Shown here in pieces: positions 45,828 through 56,559 of a DNA stretch of 64,000 bases. The notes beneath the pieces are model-generated. The model did not search any database. It was given only the letters and a program-made list of their open reading frames with translations, and had not been told where the DNA came from. Positions within the stretch are counted from its first letter, which is position 1; every line of letters starts with the position of its first letter. Source of the DNA: Hemerocallis citrina (lineage: Eukaryota; Streptophyta; Magnoliopsida; Asparagales; Asphodelaceae). A program made the translations under genes and the position numbers. The stretch is from positions 265,403,073 to 265,467,072 of the forward strand of contig CM030362.1 of NCBI GenBank assembly GCA_017893485.1, written 5' to 3'.

Positions 45828-46277
45828 GCTGCGAAATCACCAATTATATTTGGAAAACAAGTTCGAAGCAGGGCAAGGAGAAATTGTTGTGGCATTCTTG
45901 CCATGGGTGAAATTAGAAGACACTTTAAGTATTTGCGAGTATTGGTCGGAACAGAAAGATTCATATGAGCAGTTTTGAAACCACTATTTAATATAAGTCT
46001 GCAATAAATTAAGCACTTGGAAAATTAAATTGCTCACCTTTCCAGGTAACCCTTCTTAAAATTGTTCTACAATCGCTACCGATATGCTTGATGTCAGGCT
46101 CCTGAGTAACGAATAGGTACTTCAAAGACTAGAGTAGTGTTTTTATTCCTTGTTGGGAGGGTGTGAGGAAGACCAAAGCAAGCCCCCCCTTCTCAATTTC
46201 TTGTAGCTCATGCATATATCAAGATGCTGACTACAAATTTGCATACCGAGAACGAACATGATGATGATTAATTGGAA

Positions 46278-46304
46278 CTAGTAATCTGCACGTGCGATGC
46301 ACGT
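46278..46304 (-). other. Helitron 3' terminus: hairpin and CTAG
   Basis: The palindrome ACGTGC-GAT-GCACGT at 46290-46304 is followed in element orientation by nine bases and then CTAG, with T as the next base. This is the standard rolling-circle termination signal. Confidence 0.85.
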
Positions 46305-46326
46305 TTTATTTTTATTTTTTTTAATA

Positions 46327-47002
46327 TCTAGGAACAGAGCGAGTTCCACTGGCAACTTCTTCTTTCAACAACTCCGAATCGGTCTTTAGATACCCTTTTG
46401 CCACTGCTGCTTCTAAAATACATTCATCATCTCCTCTCATGACCTCTTCTACAATGTGTTTTCTCATATTCTTCGACGCGAACTCAGCCGCTTAGGTACC
46501 ACCATGGCCAGCAAAAATGCTGAAGAATGCCTGAAAATAGTAAACACCCCTTAATTTTTTTTGAATAAAAAATTTTCAACATTAATTTGGAAAAAAGCAT
46601 GAAGCTTTAAGAAACACTAACCATTTGCGGATTGTTGTTAACATCGAGATCGATGGTAAACTGGTCCTCCATTTCCATTCTTTTCCTTCCTCTCTTGCTA
46701 TAAACGGAACATCTGACGTTATCCCTTTCGACTTCGTTCGGACCGTCCGATCCAGCCAGCGCGAATCCCAAAGCGGCGTCAATTATCGGAAGGGAGACTT
46801 TTGCAGGCCGCTTTCGCTTGAGAAGAGGAAATGGGTTGATTGAGGAAGAGGAGCGGGTGGGGTGAAGAAGCAGGAGGTTGTTGATTGGAAGGGGGGAGTT
46901 GAGTGGTGACGTGGAAGATGAGGAGCCGTCGGATGGGATGAGGGGGAGGCGGGAAGGGGAAAAGGCCGCCGGCGAGATTGGCAGAGTGAGTGAACAGGAC
47001 AT
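46327..47002 (-). pseudogene. protein phosphatase 2C fragment captured by the Helitron
   Basis: Exon 1 (ATG at 47002 to 46622) encodes a serine/proline-rich N-terminus and then CSVYSKRGRKRMEMEDQF, the first PP2C motif (usually RG.R..MEDR). Intron 46621-46531 (91 nt) has GT...AG borders. Exon 2 from 46530 begins AFFSIFAGHGGT, then a TAA stop at 46494-46492. It continues in frame with AAEFASKNM and GYLKTDSELLKEEV, and ends at about 46327 where the Helitron tail begins. In active PP2Cs the second motif is F(D)GHGG; here the aspartate that binds the catalytic metals is alanine. The remaining ~170 residues of the ~280-residue catalytic domain are absent. The order and spacing resemble the plant clade containing AP2C-type MAPK phosphatases. 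The retained intron shows capture of genomic DNA, not cDNA. It cannot be an active phosphatase. Confidence 0.9.
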
Positions 47003-47214
47003 TTTTTGGATATATATTTTTTTTGATTGATTTGATTTTGGATTATTTGGTTGTTGAATTTGAAGAGAAGAAGAAGTTGGAGAGGGGAAGGTGAGAAGTT
47101 GAAGAGGTGTTTTAAATATTAGCAACTTTTTAAATTGAGAAGTTGGAGAGTTGTTTTCATATGTACGTGGGGCATTATAATTGTGAAGTAAATGTGAAGT
47201 AAAAATTACAATTC

Positions 47215-47345
47215 TGACCTCTGATTGTGGAGCGATCAGGGGCAAAAATTAACAGAATTAACCCTATATTATTTTTTAGCCTTTTATGTATATGGGGGCA
47301 TGATAGTAAAAAGCCGCCAAAATGGAGCTTTGCTTAATAATAGTT
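47215..47345 (-). repeat. second, internal Helitron 5'-end sequence
   Basis: Reading minus from about 47345: CTATTATTAAGCAAAGC, then a TTTTGGCGGCTTTTTA block, then a TTCTGTTAATTTTTGCCCC-like block. The outer 5' end at 54543-54420 has the same three blocks with few substitutions. The first bases here are GGAA instead of TCTA, so the terminal TC is lost. Confidence 0.85.
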
Positions 47346-47373
47346 CCTTTTATAGGTCAGAACCAATGGATTT

Positions 47374-49920
47374 GTTAAAGCTAACCCTAATTTTCTAGGG
47401 AAATATTGCTTTAGCTAACAACAAATTATATGTAGTCAAATTTGGCTTTTGTATCTTCGAATTTTATTTTCAAAGTCTCCATTAGGTCAAATCATTCAAA
47501 CATGAGCAATTTAAGAATGTTGTTGTCACTTGTCTATGACCTACACTGGTGTTTCCTCCATGGCCTATTTAAAAAACATAACTAATATCTGATCTTCAGT
47601 AGATGGAACAGATGTAAATGTAATTATTTAGCAACTACATAGAACATTCCAAACTAATTCAGCAAAGCATAAAAATTTCTTTTGAACTAAATGCCACTCA
47701 CTCACGTACATCTGTGTATAAAAATCTGAAAAAAATCACTACATGTACCTATTAACAAATGCTACAAAATGAACTAATGATTCAATCCCATTAGGTGTAC
47801 CAGAACAAAATGTTGAGGATACCAAATTTTGAAATTTTTCTGCATCAACATATTTGATAGGTTAACAGATAATCAATAACAATGTCTATATATAAGACCC
47901 TAATTTCTATTTGGAGTATTGAAGAAATTTCATTTTAAATCTGTTTTTCAACATTCTACTTTCATTTTTCTCATCTAATAAACTATACAATAATATCAAA
48001 AATAATATGCATCGTAGAACCACACACTAAATAACAATTATGGGCGAGGGAGAGACTGATCGGTTACCCTTTACGCTGAGCAACAGAACCGCAACAACCT
48101 GCTCTGATCCTTTACAACGTCATCTACTCTGCACATTAATAACAAATTATTAGTTGAATTTCCTAACTTCCAGTTTTTTTCACACAATGACAGACTCTAC
48201 ACACGCACCCTTACCTTGTTAACTAATCCTGATTTTCTAGAGAAATATTGCTTTAGCTAATAACAAATTATATGTAGTCAAGTTTGGCTTTTCTATCTTC
48301 GAATTTTGTCATTTTCAAAGTGTCCATTAGGTCAGATCATTCAAACATGAGCAATTTAAGAATGTTCTTGTCACTTGTCTATGACCTACAATGGTGTTTC
48401 CTCCATGGCCAATTTACAAAACATAACTAATATCCGATCTTCAGTAGATAGAATAGATGCAAATGTAATTATTTAGCAACTACATAGAACATTCCAAACT
48501 AATTCAGCAAAGCAAAAAAATTTCTTTTGAACTAAATGCCAGACCCACTCACATACATCTGTGTATAAAAATCTGAAAAAAATCACTACATATACCTATT
48601 AACAAATGCTACAAAACGAAGTGATGATTCAATCCCATTAGGTGTACCAGAACAAAATGTTGAGGATACCAAATTTCAAAATTTTTCTGCATCAACATAT
48701 TTGATAGGTTAACAGATAATCAGTAACAGTCTATATATAAGACCCTAATTTCTATTTGGAGTATTGAAGAAATTGCATTTTAAATCTGTTTTTCAACATT
48801 CTACTTTCATTTTTCTCATCTAATAAACTATACAATAACATCAAAAAATAATATACATCGTAGAACCACACACTAAATAACAATTATGGGCGAGGGAGAG
48901 ACAGATCGGTTACCCTTTACGTTGAGCAACAGAACCGCAAGGTCCGCAACAACCTACCTGCTCTGATCCTTCACAACGCCATCTACTCTGCACATTAATA
49001 ACAAGTTAATAGTTGAATTTCCTAACTTCCAGTTTTTTCACACAATCACACTCTACATACACACCCTTACCTTGTTAACTAATCCTGATTTTCTAGGGAA
49101 ATATTGCTTTAGCTAACAACAAATTATATGTAGTCAAGTTTGGCTTTTGTATCTTCGAATTTTGTCATTTTCAAAGTCTCCATTAGATCAGATCATTCAA
49201 ACATGAGCAATTTAAGAATGTTGTTGTCATTTGTTTATGACCTACACTGGTGTTTCCTCCATGGCCTATTTGCAAAACATAACAAATATCTGATCTTCAG
49301 TATATGGAACAGATGCAAATGTAATTATTAAGCAACTGCATAGAACATTCCAAACTAATTCAACAAAGCATAAAAAAAAATTGAACTAAATGCCATACCC
49401 ACTCACATACATCTGTGTATAAAAATCTGAAAAAGATCACTACATGTACCTATTAACAAATGCTACAAAATGAAGTGATGATTCAATCCCATTAGGTGTA
49501 CTAGAACAAAATGTTAAGGATACCAAATTTCCAAATTTTTCTGCATCAACATATTTGATAAGTTAACAGATAATCAGTAACAATGGCTATATATAAGACC
49601 CTCATTTCTATTTGGAGTATTGAAGAAATTGCATTTTAATTGTTTTTCAACATTCTACTTTCATTTTTATCATCTAATAAACTATAAAATAACATCAAAA
49701 AATAATATGCATCGTAGAACCACACACTAAATAACAATTATGGGCGAGGGAGAAACAAAGGTTACCCTTTATGCTGAGCAACAGAACCGCAACAACCTGC
49801 TCTGATCCTTCACAACGCCATCTACTCTGCACATTAATAATAATAAATTATTAGTTGAATTTCCTAACTTCCAGTTTTTTTCACACAATCACAGACCCTA
49901 CACACACACCCTTACCTTGT
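47374..49920. repeat. three tandem copies of a ~0.85-kb unit inside the Helitron
   Basis: GAAATATTGCTTTAGCTAA recurs at 47400, 48242 and 49098 (periods 842 and 856). All other landmarks recur too, for example CATTAGGTGTACCAGAACAA and ACAATTATGGGCGAGGGAGA. The copies differ by scattered substitutions and small indels, roughly 95% alike. Each unit contains an exon-like minus-strand island (see next entry). The array ends at about 49920, where CTTACCTTGTTAACT leads into different sequence. Confidence 0.95.
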
Positions 49921-50128
49921 TAACTCTCGCAGACAATCCAGTTCCGTGGCAAACCTGTCCCATCCGCCCCATCTTTTCATCTTCATACCTGAAATCAAAT
50001 CAAAAGAAAATTGCTTCACTAAAATTTTATTACTTATAATCTAAATTAAAAAATGAAAAAAAAAAGACACATTTACCTCGAATTTGATGGCGATGAGAAT
50101 CCTCCATCACTTTTGGCCAATTTCAAAC
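49766..50128 (-). pseudogene. exon-like islands of an unidentified captured gene
   Basis: Three minus-strand islands have matching splice borders. 50128-50077 lies between TTTTACAG and GTAAATG and contains MEDSHRHQIR. 49988-49916 lies between ATTTCAG and GTAAGG. 49826-49766 lies between TGCAG and GTAACC, and is repeated in each tandem unit near 48980 and 48120. Upstream, 50150-50280 reads like a 5' leader (AACCCTAATC). The joined frame is ambiguous (the second island reads either RYEDEKMGRMGQVC or a KRWGGWDRF-like frame) and I do not recognise the protein. It probably represents the 5' part of a second host gene picked up by the Helitron. Confidence 0.35.
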
Positions 50129-50984
50129 CTGTAAAATTTGTTGGAAATCGGTTCGGAACTTAGGAAGAAAGGGAAAGATTAGGGTTTTGAAACGTGTAAT
50201 CATTCAATTAGATAGAAATCTAGCACGAAAATCCCTCGTTGTTCTTGAGGAATCAAGAGAGCAAACAAAACCCTAGATGCATGTTTCGAAAAGGAAAAGA
50301 AAGCCAGAATAAATGAACTCACGGTGGCCGTGCGACGCGAGGGAGGACGGTTCGAGCGCGGAGCGAAGTGGGGGGGGGGGGGGGTGTAACACCCTGAATT
50401 CCAAAAACAGCTGAATTTGAGATTTCCACAGGATCTTTACACTTCTTTCGTACAATTTTACAAGGAATTTAAAACTTTTATTTCAACAATAATTACATCA
50501 AAGTCTTTTACATCAATACGCAGCGGAATCAATAAAATACAACAATAATAAAAGTACAATTGTTACAACTTTAACATTTAAGTAGTCAACAGCATCAAAT
50601 CATCTTTATATCTTCATGTAACTCCAAATCCTACATATAAAACTGTGGGCGCGTCAGTTGCTTACAACTGACGAAATATTATACACGGTCATCCTCTCTA
50701 TGCCGGAAACAGTATAACGATTCTTAAATACTTTAGCAAACACAAACTTGATCACAAACAAAGCTACAAAGGGACTATCCTGTTGATGTCGTGTTGTGCG
50801 GTGCACTTAGTCCTTAATGCAGTTATTTATATTACATGACACTAATGCACACTTGTTCGGATTCTATGCATCCCATACTACATAGGTCCAAGGGCAAGCC
50901 TCTTAATCGTTCTTCATCTTGTAGGGTTCAATCCCTCGCCATGACTTAATCTACTACTGTAACTACGGTAAGTATCCCAGATGA

Positions 50985-51530
50985 TCTATGAGTACAAGCA
51001 CGTGTACAGAAAACCTGGAGGGGAATCCCACATCATGTCACGACGCATCGTGAAGATAGCCTGTAGCAATTCAGCCTCCTTCATGGCACACGATCCTCTT
51101 GCAGTCACCAAACATCCCACAAGCGTGGCTAAAGTCCGATTATTACTGAGTAGTGCCCACGCCATGTCATGACTCATCAAGCATGCATTCTGTGGCTCAC
51201 CCCCGCACCGTAAACTCTAACTCTCATGCTTGTGTTTTTCTCTCACTTTCATCACATCTTCACTATGTATCTCTCTGTAATTTCGGTAAGTATCATAGAT
51301 GTTCTATGATTACAAGCACGCGTACAGAAAACCTGGAGGGGAATCCCACGTCATGTCACGACGCATCGTGAAGACAACCTGTGGCAATTCAGCCTCCTTC
51401 ATGGCACACGATCCTCTTGCAGCCACCAAACATCCCACAAGCATTGCTACCGGGATGGTACTCTGGAGTAGTATCCACGTCATGTCACGACGCATCGTGA
51501 AGACAGCCTGTGCATACCCTCACAACACCC
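50985..51530. repeat. tandem repeats with CATGTCACGACGCATCGTGAAGA units
   Basis: A block from GTACAGAAAACCTGGAGGG through ATCCCAC(A/G)TCATGTCACG to AACATCCCACAAGC occurs at 51003-51127 and 51321-51440, with a third partial at 51476-51510. The related LTR at window start has two GATGAGTCAAGACATGGCG copies, so the repeat is characteristic of this LTR family. Confidence 0.85.
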
Positions 51531-52044
51531 ATCCAATGGCCCTCATACTCATGTTTTTCTCTTACTTTCATTACATCCCTACAATGTTTGTTTTAAAAGA
51601 AAATCAACCTAGAGCTAGCTTACCCTACCGGACTTAAATCAAAACAACAGAGACAGTCACCCTACCTGACTACTTCTCAAGAGACGCTCAACCCTCAACG
51701 GTTAGCTCTCAAATCATATATAAAACTGCCGGTCACTAGAGTCTCGCCTAGCCTCTAGATTCCAACAACTATCTCTTCTAGAGATCAACAATATTTCATA
51801 ATCAATCTCAAATAACATTTCCATTTTCTTTTGTTCACAACTCTTTCTAAAAAAAAAACATTTCTTTTATAATCTCATAACATGAGACCAATTCAATTCG
51901 ATCTCTTTATCAATTTCATCATTCATATCCTTGTATGTATTTCAAAATAAACTTTAATCAAGTATTAATAATCATAAAATCTCATATTTAAACTCATTTA
52001 ACTTTTGTCAAAATCAAATCCAAACTCAAGAACCAAAAACCAGT

Positions 52045-52335
52045 TCAGTTCAGTCGACTGGTAACAGTGTCAGTCGACTATTCAGCGAACATCAAAACAT
52101 CTCAATCGGTATCAGTCGACTGTTCTGCTAACATCAAATCATCACAGTCGGTTCAGTCGACTGGTGACAGTATCAGTCGACTGTTCCGCGAATACTTTGA
52201 AAACTCAAACACTAAAATTCAGGACAGCAGCAGTCGACTGTGAAAGTAGTCAGTCGACTGTCCTGCCGACGAAAACCCAATTTCTTATACTTTCCAGTCG
52301 ACTGTAGAAGGTAAACAGTCGACTGTCAATTACAC
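52045..52335. repeat. nine palindromic AGTCGACT sites in ~280 bp
   Basis: CAGTCGACT(G/A) occurs near 52053, 52070, 52111, 52154, 52175, 52229, 52249, 52295 and 52317, mostly in pairs separated by about 12 bp of varying sequence. The surrounding DNA is otherwise AT-rich and not repeated. The core GTCGAC is a 6-bp palindrome. Confidence 0.9.
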
Positions 52336-54419
52336 TAATTACAGCTTGCATATATTTTTCGACCCTTTTGATTGATTTGTACTTCCATATAAAAATATAG
52401 ATCATTTCCAGAATGTATTCCTTTAAACAATATCGTATATGTTCTCCAATTCACAAGTTTCTCATCTTTCGATGAAATCTTTAAAATGCATTAAAACATA
52501 TATCCAATCGATATTCCAAATAAACTATTGTCTTTTATCAAAATTACTTATAAAATCTCTATACTCACATAAATAAATATTTTGAGGCTAGAATCGCACT
52601 TCTTTGCTACATTAGCATCGAAAGTCATTTCTCCAGATATTTGTATTATTTCAATTACTATTTCAACCATGCATCATACAATTAAAAACTTGCCAAATGG
52701 CACATATTCTTGTATGCAAATATTCTAATAATCACCATAACTAACAATTCACATCTATCACAATAATCAGAATTTAGCAATCAATTTCTACAACAACTAG
52801 CATGTAATCTCATCATACCAATTCAATTTCAACAATTAGTTTGTATATCATCTATTATGCAAATTTCTATTACTAAATTAGAAAGCATTTAAGAAACACC
52901 CACCTAAAGTTGAAGAAATGTACTCAAATGAACTTCTAGAATTAGGAGCTCCTAAAGAAAACTCCAATTTGCATCTCCTCGAAATCCGCGCACCCAAGCA
53001 AGGTCTTCAATTCATTTCATCAAGCAACAATCATCAAGAGCATCTCCATCCCCACTCCATCTCGGCAACATCAAGAACAACTCCCATCTTCTCTCATATA
53101 CATATACTAATGTATGTACATATATATATATATATATATATTAGTATATGTATATAGGCATATGGGATAGGTGATTAGGTGGAGAGATGGGCAAGGCTAG
53201 GCTGGCTTGTTTGGAGCTTTCGGGAATGGCAAGAGAAAGGGAGGAGGAGAGATGAGAGAATGAGAGACTTAGGGGGTATTTTTATAGATTAATTAATAGG
53301 TAGTTATAGTAACCACCTCACATATGAACACCACTAACCCCATGATTTAGATTTGAAACTTGCTTTCCCTCCCACTTTCAAATCCAAACTTTCAGATTTT
53401 TCCCTCCTCTCATAAACAGCCCGGTCCCCAAAAAGTGTGCACATCGCACGTGTGCACGTGCACGTGCTTTGTGTACAAAATAATTTATTTATTTACTCCT
53501 TTTAAAAAAATTATTTATATATGTAATAAATATAAAAATTTTAACTTTTAAAATTATACTTTTCATGCACAATTAAAATAAACACACATAATTTCATGAA
53601 ATTCATTTTGAAAGAATAATACGCTTAAAACACGTGCACCGAAACACGTGCGTCGCCCGTAAAATCTCAAAAATAAAAAATTGACTTTATCGACCAAAAA
53701 ATATTTATAGTTAATTGGGATGCAACATAAAGTATATTTAATATACATTTTCGATGATATACTCAAACATACAGAAAACACGTGTATTGCACGTAAAAAT
53801 TTATTTTAATTATAATAGACAAAAATTGAATTCTATTTACAGAAATGAATTTAAATATGTTTATAAAAATAAGTAATTAAAACCCATCGAAAACTTTGCA
53901 CGTAACGGTGGAATGTCCAGAATCGACACGTGCATCGATTAATACGTAAAAAGCACGTAAAACTCAAAGATTGAAATTTAGCATTTGAGTTGTCTTAAAT
54001 GGAATTTTAAGAATACGGGATTGCATAAATAATTGGAATTCAAAATATATATCAAAATGCGTTATGGATATAATCAATAACAGTACAAAATGAACGTGCG
54101 TAACACCCGAGGGCAAAATTGTCATTTAAATTTTGCGGGTGTTACAGGGGGTCACGGTGTTTGCGCGATGCGAGGCAGGATGCGTGGAGGGCGGAGCAGA
54201 TGTTGACTGTTGGCGAATTCGGTGGGGGTCGCGGTGGTCGGGCAACGCGAGACCTCGGGTCGTGGAGGGCGGAGCAGCTGTTGACGGAGGGATGAGGAGA
54301 GAGAGAGAGAGTCGGCGAGGATTGTGAGAGAGAGGTAGAGGAATCGACGGATTTTTTTTTGGGGGAGGGGGGGTGAGAGAGAGTTTAATTTGTGTGAAAA
54401 TTACGGTTGTGTCCTTTTT

Positions 54420-54543
54420 CTGTGTAGGTATGAGGGGTAAAATTTGACAGAATTAACCCTACATTTTTTTTAGCTTTATATGCTTATGAGGGTATGATAT
54501 TAAAAAGCCGCCAAAATAGGGTTTTGCTTAATAATAGTAGAGA
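54420..54543 (-). repeat. outer Helitron 5' terminus
   Basis: This is a conserved 5' segment shared with 47215-47345, starting A|TCTCTACTATT. It is the only one of the two with an intact TC start. Confidence 0.8.
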
Positions 54544-54621
54544 TTGGGTTTGGAGTTTGAAAATGTCAGAGAGCGTTAAAGTTTAGATTTGGAAATTTGG
54601 GAAGTGGTGTCTACCTACTAA

Positions 54622-54839
54622 GTGCATCTCCAACTTGATGATGATTTGGAAATTTGGGAAGTGATTAATTTGGGTAGTGGTGTCTACCTTCATTTCTCCT
54701 TCATTTTGAAAGAAGGAAGAGGTTCCAAACCTTTCTAATTTGACGGCTTTGGAGTTGACCTTCAAAACACTATTCAAACTTTAATTCACATTCTACCCTC
54801 TTACATCTTAACATCTTTTCAAGAATTACTTTCATATCA

Positions 54840-54880
<41 letters not shown>

Positions 54881-55640
54881 TGAATGTATCTTATAAAATA
54901 TTAATCCAAATTTTACTATTTTGGTACCGTTCAAAATGTCTCGATGATACCCTTAAGATGAGACCAATTTTGAATAATTTTTTTATCACTTGAAAAAATT
55001 AATTGATAAATATTAATATTTAGGATTATTTATTTATTTTGTACTAAATACATTGCACCAACTCATAAAATGTGAGTATTAATTGGAAATAGATACAAAC
55101 GTTGGATAGTGAATTTCATAGAACTGAATAATAACGTTGGAGATGATCTACCAAATATTAAATTATTTGTAATTTCTGTTGTTATTATAATTTTCTTTAT
55201 TTTTATTTTATTTTATTTTACATGTTGTACTTTAAATTTTAATTATTATAATTATAAATGTTTTTTTTTTGTCAAAATTTAATATTAAATAATTTTAAAT
55301 TATAAAAATTATTTGATTAATGTGAATTTACTATTTCAGTCATCTAGGCAAGGTGATAACTAAATAAAATTAATATTTTAAAAAATTTATAAGTCATTAA
55401 TAATCGCTTAAAGTAAAATTAATCAAATAATGTGATAATTAAAAATATTTATTCGGAAATTAAAGTAGCTTTAAATTTTGCTAATATTACAATTAATATA
55501 TAGTTTATATTAGTTTAATTTTAAAAAAAAATGAATACAATTTGAAGAAATCAAATTTGAATATGGGTGGTTGGAGTTGACGAGTCTTCGAAAGAATTTG
55601 ATTTTTTTTTTTTTGAAGGACTCCGTTGGAGATGCTCCAA
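54622..55640. mobile_element. Tourist-like (PIF/Harbinger) MITE, AT-rich
   Basis: GTGCATCTCCAAC at 54624 and GTTGGAGATGCTCC ending at 55640 match the G(A/G)GCATCTCCAAC terminus common in plant Harbinger MITEs. The interior is extremely AT-rich and holds a (TA)n tract at 54845-54876, but no transposase. The 3-bp duplication could not be confirmed. A near-repeat GATTTGGAAATTTGGGAAGT occurs at 54585 and 54643, across the left end. Confidence 0.55.
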
Positions 55641-55850
55641 GGCCTTCCTAGCTAGGTGAGGCATGGGTACTATCTTTCAGTGCCCTGCTACAATCTTTGG
55701 TCGAAAGACCTCTTGCATTTGATTCTTAGTTGTCCTTGCTCAGTTGAAATACGAGCGCTACTCCAGGAGGTACTGCAATTGAATAGGCTTCCCATCACAT
55801 TGGAAGAGTCTTGGCTAAAGAAATTTGATGAATGATGCTATGTTTTATTA
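55641..55850 (+). pseudogene. possible LINE zf-RVT scrap
   Basis: A plus-strand reading gives DLLHLILSCPCSVEIRALLQ, then LNRLPITLEESW, which resembles the HLF..C.F..EIW segment of L1 zf-RVT domains. It is short, with no other LINE motif nearby. Confidence 0.4.
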
Positions 55851-56269
55851 ATGGCTAAATTTTATACAAAAAATCCTGAACTGTACTATTTCTGCATAAA
55901 ACCGTCTTGAATTTTGTTTTGCGCAGGAAAAAAAATAATGCACAAAAAAAAATTCCCTGAAGTACCTCTTGCAAAACTCATTCCTGACGACGTGAGCTTT
56001 CTGCTAAGTTTTTTATAGAACATGAGAGTTGAGTAAAATTTTTTGACAATAATAAGAAAGATGCATGTTATTTTCTAAACCAACTGGCAAAACTGAATGT
56101 GGTTATCTAATGCAAGCAAAAATTTAGATGTGTTTTTTTTTTAAAATAAAATTCGAGGGGGGGTTTTGAAAATATACTTTAGGAGGCTTTTTTGTGCAAA
56201 AAATAGTTCAAGGCGGCTTTATGTAGAAATTGTATAGTTCAAGGGGTTTTTTTTTAATTTACCTTTCAC
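55851..56269. other. no gene seen
   Basis: There are inverted near-repeats of TTATACAAAAAA(A/T)CC and CCGTCTTGAA(C/T)T-type words at 55862-55920 and 56160-56270, suggesting another small TIR element. Its ends were not resolved. Confidence 0.4.
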
Positions 56270-56535
56270 TAACAGGGGTGATTACACAATATATATAGCA
56301 GGATGATAAATCAATCCCACTAATCTCGGCTATACAATAGGGAACTAAATCAATTAAATAAGGATATAATAAAGCCCACTAATGTAGGCTATACAATGGG
56401 AAACTAAGTCAATCGCACTAATCTAGGCTATACAATGGGAAACTAATTCAACTAAATGAGCAGAGGATTACAGAAAGATTACAATCAAGAAATGAGTAAA
56501 ACTCTCTATATATAGGTGTGCTAACTTTGTGCTCT
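56270..56535 (-). repeat. probable 3' LTR of the copia fragment, with internal repeats
   Basis: It lies directly downstream (minus strand) of the copia ORF end. It carries a CTATATATAGGTG box near 56515. Three units of ~58 bp with CTATACAATGGGAAACTAA-type sequence lie at 56330-56460. Exact LTR ends are not intact. Confidence 0.55.
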
Positions 56536-56559
56536 ATCATGCCTCCAGAAGGACACCTA

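Larger units (their letters stand above)
41340..46145 (+). pseudogene. LINE reverse transcriptase relic split by two LTR insertions
   Basis: Three pieces on the plus strand follow L1 RT order. The first, 41340-41529, has MFGPNGMTSEFYKK (position of the usual GPDGF motif), then KLPRSWESTFATLIPKVPNP. The second, 42619-42781, has ISTLMFAADSLIV, equivalent to the FADDSL active-site motif but with the second aspartate position occupied by alanine before D. The third, 45828-46140, has IIFGKQV, HFKYLRVLVGT and STWKIKLLTF, matching the KYLG(L/I)P and W...LLS connectors. The part between the first two pieces is lost or replaced. The copia element interrupts the relic cleanly between pieces two and three. 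Multiple stops make it inactive. Confidence 0.8.
50387..54146 (-). mobile_element. 3.76-kb solo gypsy-type LTR inserted in the Helitron
   Basis: The ends are TGTAACACCC at 50387 and GGGTGTTACA at 54146 (TG...CA, with a 10-bp perfect terminal inverted repeat). It sits in a G-run and is followed by GGGGG, consistent with a 5-bp duplication that cannot be distinguished from the run. Orientation is inferred as minus: a TATA box (CTATAAAAATACC inverted) lies near 53285, about 860 bp from the 54146 end, followed by CT-rich leader. The left part matches the LTR at 1-887. Both flanks belong to the same Helitron, so no internal region was lost to deletion outside it. All ORFs inside are short and non-coding. 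Confidence 0.8.
46278..54543 (-). mobile_element. Helitron carrying gene fragments, with a nested solo LTR
   Basis: On the minus strand the element begins TCTCTACTATTATTAAGC at 54543 (preceded by A) and ends CTAG at 46278 (followed by T). The hairpin ACGTGCATCGCACGT at 46304-46290 lies just before the end. These are the canonical Helitron features, and match the small Helitron at 11060-11233 in style. It is 8.27 kb, or about 4.5 kb without the LTR at 50387-54146. No Rep/helicase is visible, so it is non-autonomous. It carries a PP2C fragment, a tandem array and exon-like islands. A second 5'-end-like sequence at 47215-47345 means two Helitrons may be fused or nested (see findings). Confidence 0.82.

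Noticed and set aside
46625..46843. 72-codon plus-strand ORF opposite the PP2C exon
   Set aside because: Shadow of the PP2C exon on the minus strand, which has the recognisable motifs.
47374..49920. Considered as a CRISPR-like or satellite array
   Set aside because: Only three long units without regular short spacers, in plant nuclear DNA inside a Helitron. A tandem duplication explains it.
52045..52335. Considered as a CRISPR array because of the repeated AGTCGACT
   Set aside because: The repeated unit is only about 8-10 bp, spacing is irregular, and the setting is an LTR in a plant genome.
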